A stretch of 64,000 bases of DNA from Bacteroidota bacterium (GTDB lineage: Bacteria; Bacteroidota; Ignavibacteria; Ignavibacteriales; Ignavibacteriaceae), in assembly GCA_021824145.1 (NCBI GenBank), contig JAKALM010000003.1:1-64000 (forward strand), read 5' to 3'. This document shows positions 35,694 through 45,334 of this stretch, piece by piece. Every line of letters starts with the position of its first letter. Within the stretch, counting starts at the first letter, position 1. The position numbers and the translations under genes are program-made. The notes under the pieces were generated by a model. The model saw only the letters and a program-made list of their open reading frames with translations, did no database searches and had not been told where the DNA came from.

Positions 35694-36245
35694 ATGAGAA
35701 TAATTTCGGGTGAATTCAAAGGAAGATTAATCAACGTTCCCAAATCCGATTTAATAAGACCAACAACTGACAGAGTTAGAGAAACACTTTTCAATTTATT
35801 AAATAACATAATTGATTTTGAAGGCATTAAGGTTTTAGATATTTATGCGGGTTCAGGTTCACTTGGATTTGAGTGCTTAAGCAGAGGAGCCGCATCAGTT
35901 GATTTTGTAGAAAAAAATTTTGTTATACAAAAAAATCTTCAAGAAAATATCACTTCTTTAAAAGTTGAGAATCGTTGTCAAATATTTAAAATGGAATCAA
36001 TAAGATTTTCCAATACTCAGAACAAAATTCCTTACAACTTAATTCTTGCCGATCCGCCATTTTTCAAAGATGATATTTACTCTGTTGTAAAAAATCTTTT
36101 ATTAAATAATTTTTTATCCGATAAAGGAATAATGGTTATTGAACGTTCTAAGCAAACTAAAGAAAAAGATATTTTCAATTTTGAAGTTGAGCCTTTTAAA
36201 GTAATCGGCGATACTTGCCTTTATAAAATTCATCTTACAAACTAA
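35694..36245 (+). CDS. rsmD: 16S rRNA (guanine966-N2)-methyltransferase RsmD
   Basis: 183 residues from the start MRIISGEFKGR, which is the canonical RsmD N-terminus. An ATG two codons earlier (35688) is an equally possible start. The SAM loop LDIYAGSGSLGFECLSRGA and the catalytic ADPPFF motif are present, as is RPTTDRVRETLFN. It methylates G966 of 16S rRNA. It lies 47 bases before coaD, the common rsmD-coaD pair. Confidence 0.94.
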   Translation: MRIISGEFKGRLINVPKSDLIRPTTDRVRETLFNLLNNIIDFEGIKVLDIYAGSGSLGFECLSRGAASVDFVEKNFVIQKNLQENITSLKVENRCQIFKMESIRFSNTQNKIPYNLILADPPFFKDDIYSVVKNLLLNNFLSDKGIMVIERSKQTKEKDIFNFEVEPFKVIGDTCLYKIHLTN

Positions 36246-36292
36246 TTGTTTTAATTAATTGTAAATTCGAACAAACAATTTGAGATATATTT

Positions 36293-36772
36293 ATGCGAAA
36301 AGTGATTTATCCTGGCACATTTGATCCTGTAACTAACGGACACATTGATATAATAAAAAGAGCAAGTGAATTATTTGATGAAGTTATTGTTACAGTAGCA
36401 ATAAATCCCGGTAAAACGCCATTGTTTACAGTAAATGAGCGAGTAAATATGCTACAAGAAAGTTTAAAAGATTTTAAAAATATAAATGTCGATTCATTTG
36501 ATGGATTAGTTGTAGATCATGCTCATGAAGTTGGAGCTGTTGGAATAATTAGAGGTTTGAGAGCAGTAAGTGATTTTGAATATGAATTTCAAATGGCATT
36601 GATGAATAGAAAACTTGCCAGCGATCTTACAACTGTATTCTTAATGCCTCATGAAAAATATACATATTTAAATTCTTCGATTATAAGAAACCTTGCAAGT
36701 TTGAATAGCGATGTAAGTGATTTTGTTCCCGATGTTGTTCTTAAAGCATTGAACAAAAAGTTTTCTAAATAA
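36293..36772 (+). CDS. coaD: Phosphopantetheine adenylyltransferase
   Basis: 159 residues, full-length CoaD. It has the nucleotidyltransferase motif TNGH (14-17), the GIIRGLRAVSDFEYEFQMA block and the closing SSIIRNLAS motif. It adds AMP to 4'-phosphopantetheine in coenzyme A synthesis. It follows rsmD on the same strand. Confidence 0.96.
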   Translation: MRKVIYPGTFDPVTNGHIDIIKRASELFDEVIVTVAINPGKTPLFTVNERVNMLQESLKDFKNINVDSFDGLVVDHAHEVGAVGIIRGLRAVSDFEYEFQMALMNRKLASDLTTVFLMPHEKYTYLNSSIIRNLASLNSDVSDFVPDVVLKALNKKFSK

Positions 36773-37094
36773 AATTTGATTACTAGAAATATAAAACCAA
36801 CTTACATAAATTCTTTTCTCTCTAAATAAGTTATTAAAAAAATTTTGAATTTCTTCCCCACAATCATGCATATTTATTTAGTTAAAATGTGATACGAATA
36901 ATCCCACGCGCTTCAATATTTCACGTTCACTTCCATTTAGAAATTTATTTGTTAAATTTGCAAACAATTATTGATGATCATTCCGTTTCGGAAACATATC
37001 TACAAATTAAAACGGTAAATGAAAATTAAAAATAAATTGAATCTTTGATTCATAAAAATTCAATTAGATTTTATAACAAATTAAGGTTATTAAG
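36773..37094. other. Intergenic region upstream of the aminotransferase
   Basis: 322 AT-rich bases without a credible gene. A TAAATTTG -7-like box lies at 36953-36960. A short perfect hairpin TGAATC-TTT-GATTCA lies at 37038-37052, about 40 bases before the TTG start of the next gene. Nothing else is recognised. Confidence 0.4.
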
Positions 37095-38288
37095 TTGATT
37101 AAACATTCAGAATTGATTTCATCTGTAGAAGAAAGCAGAACGATGGCTATTTCCTCTCTTGTAAAAAAACTACAAGCTGAAGGAAAAAATGTTTTAAGTT
37201 TCAGCGCTGGTGAACCTGATTTTCCAACACCGGAATTTATAAAGAGAGCCGCAATAAAAGCTATTAACGAAAATTTTACACGATATACAGCAAACGAAGG
37301 TTATCCGGCATTAATAAATGCAATAATTAAAAAGTTTTCCAAAGAAAATAATCTAGAATTCAAAGCTGAAAATATTTTGGTTTCTGATGGAGCAAAGCAT
37401 TCCATTTATAATTTGTTAATGGCAATTTGTAATCCCGGAGATGAAGTAATTTTCCAAGCACCTTATTGGGTAAGTTATCCTGAAATGGTTAAACTAGCTC
37501 AAGCAAAATCAGTTATCATTGAAGCAGGAGTTGAGCAGCATTATAAAATTACTCCTGAGCAGCTTGAAAAAGCAATTACACCAAAATCTAAAGCATTTAT
37601 CTTTAACACTCCTTCTAATCCAACCGGTGCAGTTTATAGTAAACAGGAAATTGAAGCTTTGGCAGAAGTTTTAAAGGATAAAAAGATTTATATCATTTCT
37701 GATGAGATTTATGAAAAAATTGTTTTTGATGATGAAGAACATTTCAGCATTGGCAGCATAGATTTTTTAAAAGACAAAACAATTACTGTTAATGGAATGA
37801 GTAAAGCCTATGCAATGACCGGCTGGAGAATTGGTTATGCTGGCGGGCGAGCAGATATAATCAAGCTAGCAAGAAATTTACAAAGTCATTCCACTTCAAA
37901 TGCTGCTTCAATTTCACAAGCAGCTGCTACCGCAGCATTAACTGAACCTTCAGATGAAATTCCTAAAATGGTAAGTATGTTTAAGGAAAGAAGAAATTTT
38001 ATTTATGAATCTTTAAACAAGATTGATGGAATTAAATGCCCGCTGCCGAAAGGTGCATTTTATGTTTTTTACGATGTAAGTCATTTTTATGGAACTCATG
38101 TAAATGGATATAAGATCAACGATTCTTCAACATTTTGTAATTATCTTTTAACTGAAGAATTTGTTGGATTAGTTCCTGGAATTGCGTTTGGAAATGATAA
38201 ATGCGTTAGAATGTCTTATGCTTGTTCATTCGATGATTTAACTGATGGATTAAATCGGATTAACCGAGCTCTTGCAAAATTAAAATGA
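37095..38288 (+). CDS. aspC: Aspartate aminotransferase (class I, PLP-dependent)
   Basis: 397 residues. The PLP lysine is K237 in GMSKAYAMTGWRIGY. It also has FSAGEPDFPTP near the start, NTPSNPTGAVYSKQE and SDEIYEKIVFD. These place it in the class I-gamma aspartate aminotransferase group common in bacteria lacking the E. coli-type enzyme. The start is a TTG with AAGG upstream. It may also act on prephenate, as some I-gamma enzymes do. A strong terminator follows. Confidence 0.92.
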   Translation: MIKHSELISSVEESRTMAISSLVKKLQAEGKNVLSFSAGEPDFPTPEFIKRAAIKAINENFTRYTANEGYPALINAIIKKFSKENNLEFKAENILVSDGAKHSIYNLLMAICNPGDEVIFQAPYWVSYPEMVKLAQAKSVIIEAGVEQHYKITPEQLEKAITPKSKAFIFNTPSNPTGAVYSKQEIEALAEVLKDKKIYIISDEIYEKIVFDDEEHFSIGSIDFLKDKTITVNGMSKAYAMTGWRIGYAGGRADIIKLARNLQSHSTSNAASISQAAATAALTEPSDEIPKMVSMFKERRNFIYESLNKIDGIKCPLPKGAFYVFYDVSHFYGTHVNGYKINDSSTFCNYLLTEEFVGLVPGIAFGNDKCVRMSYACSFDDLTDGLNRINRALAKLK

Positions 38289-38309
38289 ATGGTTAAAAAA
38301 TATTGATTA

Positions 38310-38336
38310 AAAACCTTCTGCATAGAAGGTTTTTTT
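38310..38336 (+). terminator. Rho-independent terminator after the aminotransferase gene
   Basis: AAAACCTTCT (38310-38319), loop GCAT, and AGAAGGTTTT (38324-38333) form a 10-bp stem followed by further T. The A-run on the other side lets it work for the convergent aroE as well. Confidence 0.92.
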
Positions 38337-38354
38337 ATGCTCATCCTTTTATAT

Positions 38355-39230
38355 TCAGTCTTGAATATAAAGCTGCAAAGATTTTTGAACTCTATCTGTG
38401 GGCATTTCTTCGCCTGTCCAAAGTTCAAATGATTTTGCTGCTTGATTAACAAGCATCTTTAATCCATCAAGTATAGTTGCACCTTGAGATGCAGCAATCT
38501 TTAGCAACTGAGTTTTAGGCGGATTATAAACCAAATCAAAAACTATCTGATCTTTTCCAAATGAATTACTTAAAGTTGTAATTGTATCGTCAGATTCTGG
38601 GTACATCCCGATTGAAGTTGCATTAATAATCAACTTGGAATTTTTAAAAACATCAACCAAGTCTGGAGGAAACAATTCTTGCGTTTTAAACGAATCATAT
38701 TTCATTTTATCATAAAAATAATTTTTTAACGCTTCGGCTCTTTGTTCAGTTCTATTAACTAAAAATATTTTTGAAGGTTTAAAGAAACGAATTAAAGTAT
38801 AAATAACAGCTCTAGCAGCTCCGCCAGCACCAACAACGCTAACTTCATTATTAATTATTTCATCTTTATAAGGAAGAAGAGTTTCATAAACTCCGTTTAC
38901 ATCAGTATTGTAGCCGGTAAGCTTCCCAAGATCATTTACAACAGTATTTACAGCACCAATAATTGAAGCTTCATCAGAAACATTATTTAAATGTTGTAAA
39001 ATATTTTCTTTGTGAGGAATTGTTACATTGAAACCCTTTAATCCAAGCGCAACCATTCCTTTTAAAGCTGTTTTAAGTGAAGCAATCGGAATATCAAAAG
39101 GTAAATAGATATAATCTAACTTTTTTAGTTCAAAAGAAATATTATGAATAAAAGGAGAATATGTATGTTTTATTGGATGCCCTATCAATCCGGTTAATTT
39201 AGTATTTAAATGATATGAGTTCTTTATCAT
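38355..39230 (-). CDS. aroE: Shikimate dehydrogenase (NADP+)
   Basis: 291 residues. The shikimate-binding block is GHPIKHTYSPFIHN (usual HS replaced by HT). The catalytic lysine is K74 in TIPHKENI, with D110 in GYNTDVNG. The NADP loop is VGAGGAARAV. It reduces 3-dehydroshikimate in chorismate synthesis. It stands alone on the minus strand and shares a bidirectional terminator with the aminotransferase. Confidence 0.93.
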   Translation of the reverse strand: MIKNSYHLNTKLTGLIGHPIKHTYSPFIHNISFELKKLDYIYLPFDIPIASLKTALKGMVALGLKGFNVTIPHKENILQHLNNVSDEASIIGAVNTVVNDLGKLTGYNTDVNGVYETLLPYKDEIINNEVSVVGAGGAARAVIYTLIRFFKPSKIFLVNRTEQRAEALKNYFYDKMKYDSFKTQELFPPDLVDVFKNSKLIINATSIGMYPESDDTITTLSNSFGKDQIVFDLVYNPPKTQLLKIAASQGATILDGLKMLVNQAAKSFELWTGEEMPTDRVQKSLQLYIQD

Positions 39231-39336
39231 CGTTTCACATTCAATAATTATTTTTAAAATTAATTAGGTTAGGCCCAAATACACTTACTTTAAATTATAA
39301 AATTTTTGCAATTAAAATTGTGATTTACGAATTGGT

Positions 39337-40770
39337 TCAAATTTCCCCAAGCAGTTTTTTAAATAACTTTGAGGATTTTATCTCAGGATATTCTTTTGCA
39401 AATTCAGTTTTGATTGAAGGATCAATAGCAAATGCAGATTTTAAACAATCGACTGCATCTTGAGTTTTACTTAATATAAAATTTATTTTTGCTTTGCCGT
39501 AAAATGATGCTGCATCAAGTGGGTTTATTCGTATACATTCATTATAAGCATTCATTGCCTCAAGCCAATTCCCCATTTCTAAAAAAGTCTCTGCAAGATT
39601 AAACCAAATTTCAAAATTATCAGGTTCAATATTTAATGCGGCTTTGTAGCTTTCAACGGCTTCTTGAAGCTGTCCAAGCGAGTATTCCAAGTCGGCTTTT
39701 GCATACCACGCCTCCGCATTATCTTGTGAAAGCGAAATTGCTTTATTAAAATCTTTTAAAGCTAAATGATATTTTCCAGAAGAATCATAACAAAAACCCC
39801 GCGCAAGATAAGCCTCATAGTATTGATCATTTATTTTAATAGCTTCAGTATAATATTTTATTGCGTTTATAAGATCGCCAAGTTCCTCATAAATATTTGC
39901 AATATTGTACGATGACGCCTCATCATATTTGTCAATATCTAATGATTTTTTAAATGCAGCAATCGCACTTTCAAATCTTCCTAAATCAGCAAGAGCATTT
40001 CCCTTATTAAACCAAGCACTTGCAAAATCATCTTTTATCGCAACTGCCAGGTCATAACTTTCAATTGCTTTTTCAAGCTTATTCATTTTGACAAGTACAA
40101 TTCCACGATTGTACCAGCCATTTGGATTATAAGGTTCGAATTCTAAAAATTTATCATAAGATTCGAGAGCTTTCAGAAAGTTATTTAAGTTTTCATAGCT
40201 AAAGCCTATTTCATAATAAGCCTCAGAAAATTCAGGATCCAGTTCAATAGTTTTTAAAAAATAAACTAATGCTTGTTGAAAATTTTCCTGTCTTTGATAA
40301 AGCATCCCTAATCCGTATGTAGCTTCCTCATTATTCGGATCGTTGCTTAATGCAGTTTCAAATGAATTTTTAGATTCTTCAAATAATCCTAAATTTTCTT
40401 CTGATGCGGCTCTATCTATTAAAGCTTCAGAATCTGCTGGGTTTAAAGAGAGAGATTTGTTAAAACAATTGATTGCTTCTTCAAAATTTCCGACTGCATT
40501 AAAAATATTTCCCTTCTGCAGCCAGTACTCTGAATTATAAGGAAACGTTTCTAATAAAAGATTAATAAAATAAAATGCGTCGTTGAATTTTTCTTTCTCT
40601 ATACATACTTGAATTAAGTCTTCAACACTTTCAGTACAGTCATAAATTCCTGATGCAAGAATATGTTCTTTACATTTTCTAATTTCATCATCAATATTCT
40701 TGCTCTGATCGTAAAAATAATTCTCATCATCAAAACTGGAATCCAAGAACGACATTTTTTCTCCTAACAA
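39337..40770 (-). CDS. Cytoplasmic TPR-repeat protein
   Basis: 477 residues made almost wholly of 34-residue TPR units, about twelve, with the classic W/Y-x-x-x-G-x-A pattern (for example AWFNKGNALADLGRFESAI and AWYAKADLEYSLGQLQEAV). The N-terminal 40 residues are acidic (FDDENYFYDQSKNIDDE). No signal peptide or membrane segment is seen. It should be a protein-protein scaffold; the partner is unknown. It follows the sucC terminator, so it has its own promoter. Confidence 0.85.
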   Translation of the reverse strand: MLGEKMSFLDSSFDDENYFYDQSKNIDDEIRKCKEHILASGIYDCTESVEDLIQVCIEKEKFNDAFYFINLLLETFPYNSEYWLQKGNIFNAVGNFEEAINCFNKSLSLNPADSEALIDRAASEENLGLFEESKNSFETALSNDPNNEEATYGLGMLYQRQENFQQALVYFLKTIELDPEFSEAYYEIGFSYENLNNFLKALESYDKFLEFEPYNPNGWYNRGIVLVKMNKLEKAIESYDLAVAIKDDFASAWFNKGNALADLGRFESAIAAFKKSLDIDKYDEASSYNIANIYEELGDLINAIKYYTEAIKINDQYYEAYLARGFCYDSSGKYHLALKDFNKAISLSQDNAEAWYAKADLEYSLGQLQEAVESYKAALNIEPDNFEIWFNLAETFLEMGNWLEAMNAYNECIRINPLDAASFYGKAKINFILSKTQDAVDCLKSAFAIDPSIKTEFAKEYPEIKSSKLFKKLLGEI

Positions 40771-40864
40771 TTGAAATGGCTGCGAAAAATGTATTACTAA
40801 TAAAATATAAAATCAAGTTGATTTTATTTAAGCTTTTTATATGCTAAATATTTTATTGTAAATG

Positions 40865-40902
40865 GAATAAAAAACCCTGCAAATCAAAATCACAGGGTTT
40901 TT
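40865..40902 (-). terminator. Rho-independent terminator of sucC
   Basis: On the minus strand a 10-bp stem (AAAAACCCTG 40870-40879 with CAGGGTTTTT 40893-40902) with a 13-base loop is followed by a run of T. It lies 24 bases after the sucC stop and separates it from the TPR gene. Confidence 0.92.
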
Positions 40903-40926
40903 ATAATAATTTAATATGTTAATAAT

Positions 40927-42093
40927 TTAATTTCTTAGAACTGCTGTAACCTTTTCAGCTGCATCTTTCAGACTTGTTGCAACTTCAAAGTTTAATCCAG
41001 ATTCTTGCAGTAAAACACCAGCTTCAATTGCATTTGTTCCTTCCAAACGAACTACAATTGGGATATTAACATTAATTTCTTTTGTTGCATCAATTACGCC
41101 TTGAGCAACGCGGTCGCATCTTACAATTCCGCCGAAAATATTAATTAAAATTGCCTTCACATTTTTATCTGAAAGAATGATTTTAAATCCATTTGAAACT
41201 GTATCTTTATTTGCGCCGCCGCCTACATCAAGAAAGTTTGCCGGTTCGCCGCCTGCTAATTTTATTATATCCATAGTTGCCATTGCAAGTCCGGCGCCAT
41301 TAACCATGCAGCCAACATTTCCATCAAGCTTTATATAATTCAAATTAAATTTTGAAGCTTCAATTTCAAGCGGATCTTCTTCATCAAGATCGCGGAAGGC
41401 TGCAATATCCTGATGACGATAAAGTGCATTGTCATCAAAATTCATTTTTGCATCAAGCGCAATTACATCTCCTTCTTTTGTAACTACCAATGGATTAATT
41501 TCAGCCAAAGAGCAGTCACTGTCAACGTAAGCATTATAAAGTCCGGTTAAAAACTTAACTGCATTCTTAAATTGAACTCCTTCAAGACCTAATGCGAACG
41601 CCAGTTTTCTGGCTTGATAAGGTTGCAATCCAAGTTCAGGCTCGACGGCTTCCTTAATAATTTTTTCCGGTGTCTCGGCAGCAACTTTTTCAATTTCCAC
41701 TCCGCCTTCTGTTGAAACCATAATTACGTTTTTAGAGATTGCTCTATCCAGAGTTATACCAACGTAAAATTCTTTTTCGATATTTACGCCTTGCTCAATT
41801 AACAATCGCTTAACTAATTTTCCTTCAGGGCCAGTTTGATGAGTAACCAGCGTCATTCCAAGCATTTGCTCGGCAAAACTTCTTACTTCTTCAAGACTCT
41901 TAGCTACTTTTACTCCGCCTCCCTTACCTCTTCCGCCGGCGTGAATTTGCGCTTTAACAACCCAAACATTTCCGCCAATTTCATTTTCAGCAATTTGTAC
42001 TGCTTCATCGGCAGAAAATGCAACTTTACCTTTAGGCACGGCAACATTAAATTTTCTTAAAATTTCTTTTGCCTGATATTCATGTATTTTCAT
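40927..42093 (-). CDS. sucC: Succinyl-CoA synthetase (ADP-forming) beta subunit
   Basis: 388 residues, normal SucC. It starts with [17 protein letters not shown] and has the ATP-grasp segments [16 protein letters not shown] and SLAEINPLV. The ligase part contains [15 protein letters not shown] and [10 protein letters not shown]. It performs substrate-level phosphorylation in the TCA cycle. sucD is not adjacent, and a terminator follows directly, so it is monocistronic. AAGGA precedes the ATG. Its upstream region holds two symmetric elements. Confidence 0.96.
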   Translation of the reverse strand: MKIHEYQAKEILRKFNVAVPKGKVAFSADEAVQIAENEIGGNVWVVKAQIHAGGRGKGGGVKVAKSLEEVRSFAEQMLGMTLVTHQTGPEGKLVKRLLIEQGVNIEKEFYVGITLDRAISKNVIMVSTEGGVEIEKVAAETPEKIIKEAVEPELGLQPYQARKLAFALGLEGVQFKNAVKFLTGLYNAYVDSDCSLAEINPLVVTKEGDVIALDAKMNFDDNALYRHQDIAAFRDLDEEDPLEIEASKFNLNYIKLDGNVGCMVNGAGLAMATMDIIKLAGGEPANFLDVGGGANKDTVSNGFKIILSDKNVKAILINIFGGIVRCDRVAQGVIDATKEINVNIPIVVRLEGTNAIEAGVLLQESGLNFEVATSLKDAAEKVTAVLRN

Positions 42094-42127
42094 TTAAAGT
42101 CCTTCTTTCTTTTCAGGTTTTATTGAA

Positions 42128-42158
42128 GTTAGATACTCCCCTTAGCGTGAGTACTAAC
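42128..42158. promoter_or_regulatory. CIRCE-like inverted repeat upstream of sucC
   Basis: GTTAGATACTC (42128-42138), a 10-base spacer, and GAGTACTAAC (42149-42158) pair fully apart from one bulged A. The known HrcA operator is TTAGCACTC-N9-GAGTGCTAA, which this resembles except at one symmetric position and the bulge. It lies 35-65 bases upstream of the sucC start codon, in its likely 5' leader. Confidence 0.4.
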
Positions 42159-42218
42159 AACTTTTTCAAAAAATAATTGAAAAATTAATCCTTTTGGTTG
42201 GAATAATCAAAACCTTAC

Positions 42219-42233
42219 CGGTTAATTTAACCG
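42219..42233. promoter_or_regulatory. 15-bp perfect palindrome, candidate operator
   Basis: CGGTTAA-T-TTAACCG is a perfect 7-1-7 inverted repeat between divergent sucC and fadD. Its size fits a dimeric repressor such as a TetR-family fatty-acid regulator, but the regulator is not identified. Confidence 0.45.
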
Positions 42234-42460
42234 AAAATTTTTATTTGTTATGAAAATAAAGTTTATTAAGTTTTACCCTCGTTAAGATAAATTCTATTTT
42301 ATTTGATTGTTTAATAATTTTTTTTAGATATTTTAATATAAGGAATTAATTAGTTCGGCCAATGAATCTAAAATGGGATCTAATCTGTATATAGCTTAAT
42401 GAAAGATTTATTGGATTATTTTTCAACCAAATTATTTAAAACGTTTTTAGGAACGAAAAA

Positions 42461-44278
42461 ATGTTAAATACAAATTCTTGTAAAACAATTCCTGAACTTT
42501 ATGAATTTTTAACCGAAGATTATGGGAAGACAGCAAAAAATTTTTTGCTCAAAAGAAAAGTGAACGGCGAATTTAAAGGAATAACTTTTCAAGAGTTTAA
42601 AGAAGAAACTGACAACTTTGCATGCGGGCTCGCTTCAATTGGAATTAAGAAGGAAGATAAAATTGCTATCATTGCAGAAAACCGGCCGGAATGGGTTTTC
42701 TCCGACATGGCTGCATTAGCGCTTGGAGCGGTTGATGTTCCTATTTATCCATCGCTGACTTCGGATTCAGTTGAATTTATTTTAAACAATTCTGAATCAA
42801 AAGCTGTAATTGTTTCAAATAAATTTCAGTTCAACAAAATCTTAAAGATAAAAGATAAATGCAGGCATCTTAAGTTCGTTATCGTAATGAATGAGAATGA
42901 TGTTCAATCCGATTTAAAAACTTTTTATTCATTTAAAAAAGTTCAAGAGCTCGGAGTAATATTTAAAGCGAATCATCCGACTTTCATAAAAGATAATATC
43001 AGGCAAGTTAAAGAAAATGATTTATGCACAATAATATACACTTCCGGAACAACCGGCGAACCAAAAGGCGTAATGCTTACACATAAAAATATTTTATCCA
43101 ACGTTCATGCTGCTCTAGAAATTTTCCCGATTTATGAAACTGACATCTTCCTATCTTTTCTTCCACTCTGCCACATCTTCGAAAGAATGGCTGGCTATTA
43201 TACAGCTTTCTCTTCCGGAGGAACAATTTGCTATGCAGAAGGAATTGAATCTGTTGCGCAAAATATGCTGGAAGTTCATCCGACAATTATTACAACTGTG
43301 CCGCGATTGTTCGAAAGAATCTATTCAAAAATTTTGAAGACTGTGGAAAGCCAGCCTGCTTCAAAACAAAAAATATTTTTCTGGGCAATCGAAACAGGAA
43401 AGGAATTCCATCATTCAAAACGTATGGGAAATATTCCATTCAGCTTATCAGTTAAAAATAAAATTGCTGACAAATTAGTTTTCAGCAAGCTTCGAGAAAG
43501 AACAGGAGGCAGTTTACGATTTTTTATATCTGGCGGTGCGCCGCTTTCCCGCGAGCTTGGTGAATTTTTCGAAGCTATCGGCTTAACAATAATTGAAGGC
43601 TACGGCTTAACTGAATCTTCTCCAGTAATTGCAGCAAACAAACCCGATGATTATAAATTCGGTACCGTCGGCAAAACAATGCCTGGTGTTGAAATTAAAA
43701 TTGCACCGGACGGCGAGATACTTGCAAGAGGCCCGAACATTATGCAGGGCTATTTCAAAAATAGAAAAGAGACTGAAGAAACTTTGAAAGATGGCTGGCT
43801 TCATACCGGCGACATCGGTGTTTTTGATGCAGATGGATTTTTAATGATTACAGATAGAAAAAAACATCTCTTCAAAACTTCAACCGGAAAATATATTGCA
43901 CCAACTCCGATTGAAAATCTTTTCTTAACTAGTAAATACATTGATCAATTCGTGCTCGTCGGCGATAGGAGAATGTTCCTTTCTGCTTTGATTGTCCCCG
44001 ACTTTGAAGCTCTCCAGGAATATGCCGATACCAATAAAATTCCTTACACAAAATTAGAAGAGCTTGTAAAGACAAAAGAGATTTATGAATTGATTGAAAA
44101 AGATATGGCGCAAGTTCAAAAGAAATTAGCCAACTATGAGCGTGTAAGAAAGTTTACTTTGCTCGATAAACCATTCAGCTTAGAAAGCGGCGAGATTACT
44201 CCGAGTATGAAAGTAAGAAGAAAATTTGTTGAAGAAAGATACGGCCATTTGATAGAGGAGATGTACGAGAATAGGTAA
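42461..44278 (+). CDS. fadD: Long-chain acyl-CoA synthetase (AMP-forming)
   Basis: 605 residues, of the long bacterial form. The P-loop motif YTSGTTGEPKGVM starts at Y193. Also present are GYGLTESSPV, the TGDIG motif, and the final lysine region TPSMKVRRKFV. It activates fatty acids to acyl-CoA for lipid synthesis or beta-oxidation, probably at the membrane face. It is divergent from sucC. Chain-length preference cannot be read from sequence. Confidence 0.92.
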   Translation: MLNTNSCKTIPELYEFLTEDYGKTAKNFLLKRKVNGEFKGITFQEFKEETDNFACGLASIGIKKEDKIAIIAENRPEWVFSDMAALALGAVDVPIYPSLTSDSVEFILNNSESKAVIVSNKFQFNKILKIKDKCRHLKFVIVMNENDVQSDLKTFYSFKKVQELGVIFKANHPTFIKDNIRQVKENDLCTIIYTSGTTGEPKGVMLTHKNILSNVHAALEIFPIYETDIFLSFLPLCHIFERMAGYYTAFSSGGTICYAEGIESVAQNMLEVHPTIITTVPRLFERIYSKILKTVESQPASKQKIFFWAIETGKEFHHSKRMGNIPFSLSVKNKIADKLVFSKLRERTGGSLRFFISGGAPLSRELGEFFEAIGLTIIEGYGLTESSPVIAANKPDDYKFGTVGKTMPGVEIKIAPDGEILARGPNIMQGYFKNRKETEETLKDGWLHTGDIGVFDADGFLMITDRKKHLFKTSTGKYIAPTPIENLFLTSKYIDQFVLVGDRRMFLSALIVPDFEALQEYADTNKIPYTKLEELVKTKEIYELIEKDMAQVQKKLANYERVRKFTLLDKPFSLESGEITPSMKVRRKFVEERYGHLIEEMYENR

Positions 44279-44292
44279 TCAACAAATTAGTT

Positions 44293-44320
44293 CTTGAACT
44301 TAATCTTGAACTTGATCTTG
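44293..44320. repeat. Short tandem repeat of a 12-bp unit
   Basis: CTTGAACTTAAT (44293-44304) and CTTGAACTTGAT (44305-44316) followed by a partial copy CTTG lie between the convergent ends of fadD and the inositol phosphatase gene. It may be a minor replication-slippage product. Confidence 0.6.
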
Positions 44321-44342
44321 TTTAACTGCAAAGCTGTTACGA

Positions 44343-45113
44343 TTAATTCTTTTTTAATATTTCCAAAATTTGGTTGTGCACTAATCTATTACTTGCCAAC
44401 ATTCTCTTAGTAAAGATATTCGTTTCGTTTCCAAGAAAGTCTGTAACAATTCCCCCAGCTTCTTCAACAATTAATTTTCCGGCGCACATATCCCACGGAT
44501 GCAAAGACACTTCCCAGAATCCATCAAATACGCCTCTTGCAACGTAACAAAAATCAATTGCCGCTGAACCTAATCTCCTCATTCCTCTCGATGCTAAAGT
44601 AAGAGCGGAAAATTTTTCCAAAGCATTATCCGGGTTTTCAGAAATGTTGTACGGAAAGCCGGTAACTAAAACGCTTCTGCTCAGCTTATCATTTTTACTA
44701 ACGCTTAATTTATTTTTTCCAGCAAAAGAACCGCTTCCCAGTTCCGCAGAATAAACAATGTTCTGCATAACATCATATACAACACCGGCAATCGTCTTTC
44801 CATTTTTCTGCACTCCGATTGAAACGGAAAATATCGGCAATCCGTGTGCAAAGTTTGTAGTTCCGTCAAGAGGATCAACAACCCAAACATATTCGGAACT
44901 GTTTTTAGTCTCGCCTCCCTCTTCGGCAAGTATTCCGTGTGTTGGATATTTTTTCTTAATGAATTCTGTAATCAGTTTTTCGGAAGCTTTATCAATTGTA
45001 GTTACTAAGTTCGATTCGTTAGTCTTAAACTCAATATTAAAATTAGTTCCAAAACCTTCTCGAATAATTTCTCCGGCGCTCTTCGAAATTTCTATAATAT
45101 CTTCAATCATCAT
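44343..45113 (-). CDS. suhB: Inositol monophosphatase family protein
   Basis: 256 residues. The metal-binding motifs are intact: AEEGGE (63-68), DPLDGTTN (80-87) and the C-terminal WDMCAGKLIVEEAGG. Family members dephosphorylate inositol phosphate or related sugar phosphates. SuhB also has an RNA-regulatory role in E. coli. Two adjacent ATG codons (45113 and 45110) can serve as start; AAGG is better spaced for the second. It converges on fadD. Confidence 0.92.
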   Translation of the reverse strand: MMIEDIIEISKSAGEIIREGFGTNFNIEFKTNESNLVTTIDKASEKLITEFIKKKYPTHGILAEEGGETKNSSEYVWVVDPLDGTTNFAHGLPIFSVSIGVQKNGKTIAGVVYDVMQNIVYSAELGSGSFAGKNKLSVSKNDKLSRSVLVTGFPYNISENPDNALEKFSALTLASRGMRRLGSAAIDFCYVARGVFDGFWEVSLHPWDMCAGKLIVEEAGGIVTDFLGNETNIFTKRMLASNRLVHNQILEILKKN

Positions 45114-45334
45114 TAACCTTTTTAATTTTTCAATGCAAATATAAAAAATAATTGAATTGCTAAATTGTTAAACTGTTTGATCGGTAAAACAATTAGACAA
45201 TATAAATTATCATATTTCTTTCCAACAATCCTACTCCCAACAATCAACCGCCAATTTTTCCTTCCTTGATAGCCGAAGCCAATTTTGGTATATTTCATCA
45301 TCAATTAAAGTTTGAATAATAAGGAGTTCTCCAT

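Larger units (their letters stand above)
42094..42460. other. Divergent intergenic region between sucC and fadD
   Basis: 367 bases with no gene. It contains a CIRCE-like interrupted inverted repeat (42128-42158) and a 15-bp perfect palindrome (42219-42233), listed separately. The remainder is AT-rich leader sequence for the acyl-CoA synthetase gene. Confidence 0.6.

Noticed and set aside
40865-40902. Considered as a regulatory hairpin between sucC and the TPR gene
   Set aside because: Stem and following T-run make it a standard terminator.
45122-45304. A 60-codon minus-strand frame upstream of lon
   Set aside because: No ribosome site or recognised pattern; it falls in the AT-rich lon leader and probably is chance. 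An imperfect inverted repeat around 45165-45202 there is also too weak to report.
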